Assembly: GCA_014649555.1 (NCBI GenBank)
Contig: BMTG01000028.1
Span: forward strand, 1-38,203
Direction of reading: 5' to 3'
Source of the DNA: Streptomyces globisporus
GTDB taxonomy: Bacteria; Actinomycetota; Actinomycetes; Streptomycetales; Streptomycetaceae
DNA: 38,203 nt
Below the pieces are notes generated by a model. It was not told the DNA's origin. It saw nothing but the letters and a program-made list of their open reading frames with translations, and did not search any database. Positions 35,039-38,203 of the stretch are shown here, one piece after another (within the stretch, counting starts at the first letter, position 1; every line of letters begins with the position of its first letter). Position numbers and translations under genes: made by a program.

Positions 35039-36208
35039 TCAGGTCAGCAGCCCCCGCAGCGGGAAGGCGGCCTTCCGGGACGCCAGCACCGCCTGGTCCA
35101 GCCGGTCCGCCGGGTCGTACCCGTCCTCCCACGCCTTCCACGACGGCGTACGCCCGTCCGTCATCCGGCCGGGCCCCAGCTGCCGCGTACGGGCGTAGAC
35201 GAGATCGCGCCAGGACGGCGGCACCACCGACTCCGGGTCGACGGGCGCGTGCGCCGCGATTCCCACGAGGTGCGTCCACGACCGGGGCACCACGTCCACC
35301 ACCGCGTACCCGCCGCCGCCGAGCGCCACCCAGCGCCCGTCGGCGTGGTCGTGGGCCAGCCGGTGGCAGGACTCCATGACCGCCCGCTGCGCGTCCAGGG
35401 ACACGGCGAGGTGGGCGAGCGGGTCCTCGAAGTGCGTGTCGGCCCCGTGCTGGGTGACGAGCACCTGGGGCCGGAACTCGGCGAGCAGCTCGGGCACCAC
35501 CGCGTGGAAGGCCCGCAGCCACCCCTCGTCCCCGGTCCCGGCCGGCAGCGCCACGTTCACCGCGGAACCCTCGCCGGCCCCGGCCCCGGTCTCCTCCGGC
35601 CACCCCGTCTGCGGGAAGAGCGTCCTCGGGTGCTCGTGCAGCGAGATCGTCAGGACGCGCGGGTCCTCCCAGAACGCGGCCTGCACCCCGTCCCCGTGGT
35701 GGACGTCCACATCGACGTACGCGACCCGCTCCGCGCCCAGCTCCAGCAGCCGGGCGATGGCGAGGGCCGGGTCGTTGTAGACGCAGAAGCCGGCGGCCGA
35801 ACCGGGCATGGCGTGATGCAGCCCCCCGGTGAAGTTCACCGCGTGCTCGGTCTCACCCCGCCACACGGCCTCCGCGGCCCCGACGGACAGCCCGGCGATC
35901 AGGGCGGACGCCTCGTGCATCCCGGTGAACGCCGGATCGTCCACGGTTCCGAGCCCGTAGTTCTGGTCGGCGGCCCGCGGATTCGCGGAGGCGGCCCGCA
36001 CCGCCGCCACGTAGTCCTGCCGGTGCACGAGTCTCAGGCTGGAGTCCCCCAAGGGCCTCGCCGACCGCAGATCCACCGCCGTATCGAGCCCGAACGCCCG
36101 CACCAGCCCCATCGTCAGGGCGAGCCGGACCGGGTCCATGGGGTGGGTGTCCCCGAAGTCGTATCCCGTAACTGCGTCATCCCACATCAGCTGTGCGCGG
36201 CCGCTCAT
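35039..36208 (-). CDS. acuC: AcuC-type class I histone-deacetylase-fold protein
   Basis: A 389-residue zinc-dependent deacetylase-fold enzyme. Catalytic residues visible are H131/H132 (GGLHHAMPG) and the metal ligands D166/D168/H170 in VDVDVHHGDGVQ, with the third region in THFEDPLAHL and the Gly-rich GGGGYAV. Such proteins deacetylate acetyl-lysines, for example AcsA in the Bacillus acetoin operon. The start is ATG 36208, with TACGGT 7 nt upstream and no binding site, suggesting a leaderless transcript. The start lies inside the end of the MFS gene, overlapping by 32 bp, so cotranscription is also possible. Confidence 0.9.
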   Translation of the reverse strand: MSGRAQLMWDDAVTGYDFGDTHPMDPVRLALTMGLVRAFGLDTAVDLRSARPLGDSSLRLVHRQDYVAAVRAASANPRAADQNYGLGTVDDPAFTGMHEASALIAGLSVGAAEAVWRGETEHAVNFTGGLHHAMPGSAAGFCVYNDPALAIARLLELGAERVAYVDVDVHHGDGVQAAFWEDPRVLTISLHEHPRTLFPQTGWPEETGAGAGEGSAVNVALPAGTGDEGWLRAFHAVVPELLAEFRPQVLVTQHGADTHFEDPLAHLAVSLDAQRAVMESCHRLAHDHADGRWVALGGGGYAVVDVVPRSWTHLVGIAAHAPVDPESVVPPSWRDLVYARTRQLGPGRMTDGRTPSWKAWEDGYDPADRLDQAVLASRKAAFPLRGLLT

Positions 36209-37394
36209 GCCCGCCACCGTATCGGGCGGGCTCCGGCCCGAACGCGCGGGCATACACGAGCGTCGCCAGCACCAGAACCATCGGTACGAGCATGGCCCCG
36301 CGATAACTCCACGCATCCCCCAGAGCGCCCACCAGCGGCGAACCGACCAAGAACCCCACATAGTTGAAGATATTCAACCGGGCCACGGCAGCGTCGCTGT
36401 TCCCCGGGAAGATCCGCCCGGCGGCGGCGAAGGTCTGCGGCACGATCACGCAGAGCCCGAACCCGAGCATCGTGAATCCGAGCATCCCCACCCAGGCCCC
36501 GGACGCCACCGCCACGACCGCGAACCCGCCGGCCGCCAGCAGACTTCCGCCCCGCACCACGGCGACCGTCCCGAACCGCCGCACCCCGAGGTCCCCCACG
36601 GCCCGCCCCAGCAGGGTCGTCACCATGTAGACGTTGTACGGGACGGTCGCGAGCTGCTCCGAGCTGCCCAGCACGTCCTGGAGGTACTTGGCACTCCAGT
36701 TGGAGACGGTCGAGTCCCCGATGTAGGCGAAGGTCATGATGAGGCAGAGCGGCAGCAACAGCTTGAACGAGAGCGCCCCGCCCGCACCGCCGGCACCGGC
36801 CTCCGTGCCGTCCGGGCGCTTCCCCTCCGCGCCCTTCCCTTCCGTGTACCACCGGCTACCGATCAGCGCCACGGGCAGCAGCACGGCGACGACGGGCAGG
36901 TAGGACGCGAGCAACGACAGCTCCCACCGTGCCCCTGCCCATGCCAGGGAGGCCCCCGCGATCCCGCCGAGGCTGTAGGCGGCGTGAAAGCCGGTCATGA
37001 TGCTGCGGGCGTACGCACGTTGGAGGCTGACGCCAAGCATGTTCATGGAGGCGTCGAGCGCCCCGACGGCCAGCCCGAACACCCCGAGGGCGACGGCGAC
37101 GTGCCACATCTCCCGGCCGGCGCCCACCCCGAGCAGAGCGAGGAGGACAAGGGGCTGGGCCCACCGCAGGACGACGCTCGGCCGCACCCGCGCGACCACC
37201 TTCTCGGTGGCCACGCTGCCGACCCCCGCCAGGATCGGGACAGCGGCGAGGAAGACGGGCAGCAGCCCGTCGGATATCCCGTACTGGTCCTGGATGGCGG
37301 GGATACGTGTCACCAGAAGAGCGAAAGCCACGCCTTGAACACCGAAGCTCAGCCCCAGGGAAGCCCTGCCGTGCCGCAAGCCCGCATCAGTCAT
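36177..37394 (-). CDS. MFS transporter
   Basis: A 405-residue membrane protein with ~12 predicted spans, beginning LGLSFGVQGVAFALLVTRIP. A cytoplasmic loop at ~190-212 is Gly/Glu/Lys-rich (GKGAEGKRPDGTEAGAGGAG), separating two six-span halves. It resembles sugar/FucP- or YbjJ-like MFS proteins, but the substrate cannot be assigned. The start is ATG 37394, with TACGCT 7 nt before it and two palindromes covering the promoter. It overlaps acuC by 32 bp. Confidence 0.85.
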   Translation of the reverse strand: MTDAGLRHGRASLGLSFGVQGVAFALLVTRIPAIQDQYGISDGLLPVFLAAVPILAGVGSVATEKVVARVRPSVVLRWAQPLVLLALLGVGAGREMWHVAVALGVFGLAVGALDASMNMLGVSLQRAYARSIMTGFHAAYSLGGIAGASLAWAGARWELSLLASYLPVVAVLLPVALIGSRWYTEGKGAEGKRPDGTEAGAGGAGGALSFKLLLPLCLIMTFAYIGDSTVSNWSAKYLQDVLGSSEQLATVPYNVYMVTTLLGRAVGDLGVRRFGTVAVVRGGSLLAAGGFAVVAVASGAWVGMLGFTMLGFGLCVIVPQTFAAAGRIFPGNSDAAVARLNIFNYVGFLVGSPLVGALGDAWSYRGAMLVPMVLVLATLVYARAFGPEPARYGGGHERPRTADVG

Positions 37395-37404
37395 GGCCGC
37401 GAGC

Positions 37405-37432
37405 GTAGAGCCAGGCTCTACCCATGGGTAGA
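37405..37432. promoter_or_regulatory. Two overlapping palindromes at the MFS promoter
   Basis: GTAGAGC-CAG-GCTCTAC (37405-37421) overlaps TCTACCCATGGGTAGA (37417-37432, a perfect 16-bp palindrome). The first overlaps the -10 element TACGCT (minus strand, 37402-37407). They probably bind a TetR-, MarR- or LacI-type repressor not encoded next to this gene within the window. Confidence 0.65.
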
Positions 37433-37480
37433 TGGATCAGCCGAGCAGTTTCCGGACGGGCGATGCCCGGAGGAGGGGCT

Positions 37481-38125
37481 TCAGGCGAGCAGTTGGGGCA
37501 GCTGGGCCATGTCGGAGAAATGCCCGGTCACTCCGACGAGCCGGTCCGCGGGCACCATCGAGGTGAACCCGTACACGTCCATCCCGGCCGCACGCGCCGC
37601 TTCGACCCCGAGCGGGCTGTCCTCGATGACGACGCACCGCTCGGGCGCGACGCCCATGCGCTCGGCGGCGTACAGGAACAGGTCCGGCGCCGGCTTGCCC
37701 CGCCCGACGTCCTCCGAGCTGAAGATCCACTCCTCCTCGAACCACTGGTCGATCCCCGTCTTGCGGTGCCCGACCCGGATCCGCTCATGGCTCCCGGAGG
37801 ACGCGACGCAGTAGTCCACCCCGTCCGCGACGAGCTTCCCGAGCAGCTCCTCGGTCCCGTCGACGGCCACCAGTTCCTGCTGGAAGGCGGCGAACGTACG
37901 GGTGGCGAGCGTGGAGTCGAAGTCCTCGGGCAGCTTCTGCCCGGTCCGCTCCTCCACGAGGTCGTGGACCCGGTGCACGGCGGACCCCATGTAGTCGCGG
38001 AGCGATTGCTCGTACGAGGTGGGGTGGCCGAGCTCGGTCAGGTAGCCGGAGAGGACGGTGTTGGCGAGCGGCTCGCTGTCGACGAGCACACCGTCGTTGT
38101 CGAAGATGACCAGTTCATAGCGCAT
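37481..38125 (-). CDS. HAD family hydrolase (beta-phosphoglucomutase/phosphatase-like)
   Basis: A 214-residue HAD subfamily IA enzyme. Motif I is FDNDGVLVDS (D9 nucleophile, D11), a helical cap follows (about 15-80), motif II is at YCVASSGSH, motif III contains GRGKPAPDLF and motif IV is VIEDSPLGVEAA. It is likely a sugar- or nucleotide-phosphate phosphatase; substrate unknown. ATG 38125, about 30 bp downstream of a hairpin that ends the preceding unit. Confidence 0.9.
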   Translation of the reverse strand: MRYELVIFDNDGVLVDSEPLANTVLSGYLTELGHPTSYEQSLRDYMGSAVHRVHDLVEERTGQKLPEDFDSTLATRTFAAFQQELVAVDGTEELLGKLVADGVDYCVASSGSHERIRVGHRKTGIDQWFEEEWIFSSEDVGRGKPAPDLFLYAAERMGVAPERCVVIEDSPLGVEAARAAGMDVYGFTSMVPADRLVGVTGHFSDMAQLPQLLA

Positions 38126-38154
38126 GGTCCGACCCTAGACGTTCAGAACGCAGA

Positions 38155-38185
38155 AAAGCCCCGTGCCACAAGGGCACGGGGCTTT
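38155..38185. terminator. Hairpin near the right edge
   Basis: Perfect 13-bp stem AAAGCCCCGTGCC / GGCACGGGGCTTT with a 5-nt loop. It sits upstream of the HAD gene, so it probably terminates a gene beyond the window. Confidence 0.75.
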
Positions 38186-38203
38186 CCCGGAAAAATTGTT
38201 CGG

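Noticed and set aside
34098-35603. A 501-codon frame extending the phosphatase-like gene upstream
   Set aside because: The upstream half is antisense to acuC, with Arg/Gly-rich composition.

Overview
The window is a high-GC actinobacterial chromosome segment, almost certainly Streptomyces. It carries a class I lysyl-tRNA synthetase next to argS, a rex-hemA-hemC-hemD operon with a Rex operator, the developmental sigma factor gene bldN with its anti-sigma gene rsbN, a 32-residue bS22-type ribosomal protein, and frequent GTG and TTG starts. No tRNA, rRNA, CRISPR array or intact mobile element was seen.

Layout. 1-4.7 kb: the 3' end of a Gln-rich protein gene, lysS (-) and argS (+), fenced by two 21-bp terminator hairpins. 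4.7-11.3 kb: accessory genes. These are an orphan GvpU-like protein, a phospholipase-D-family enzyme, a VOC protein plus MerR/TipAS regulator operon behind a MerR-type promoter, a membrane-anchored HTH protein, a DUF4232 lipoprotein, and a decayed XRE/DUF5753 gene followed by a DUF397 gene. 11.3-16 kb: a scarred region with two remnants of an IS5-type transposase, a RibD-like reductase, a second MurE-like ligase, a truncated DUF3592-like fragment and a GAF-SpoIIE phosphatase. 16-20.7 kb: six small-to-large genes of mostly unknown function, including a 681-residue protein with an apparent internal duplication.

20.7-27.3 kb is the tetrapyrrole block. rex, hemA, hemC and hemD overlap by 4 bp at every junction and are read from a promoter whose -35/-10 spacer is a Rex operator, so haem synthesis should follow the NADH/NAD+ ratio. 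A hairpin separates hemD from hemB, which has its own probable leaderless promoter. A glutaredoxin-like gene lies upstream of rex. 27.5-34 kb is the developmental and envelope block: an HAD phosphatase, bldN, rsbN (behind a sequence matching the sigma-BldN promoter), an acyltransferase, an SDR epimerase, bS22 and a small excisionase-type HTH regulator. 34-38.2 kb: a phosphatase-annotated family protein, an AcuC-type deacetylase overlapping an MFS transporter gene with two overlapping palindromes at its promoter, and an HAD hydrolase.

Two themes stand out. First, many genes have a TANNNT -10 hexamer 6-7 nt before the start codon and no ribosome binding site, which predicts leaderless mRNAs. 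Second, several promoter-proximal palindromes look like undescribed operators. All product calls come from reading the sequence and remembered family motifs; no database search was run.
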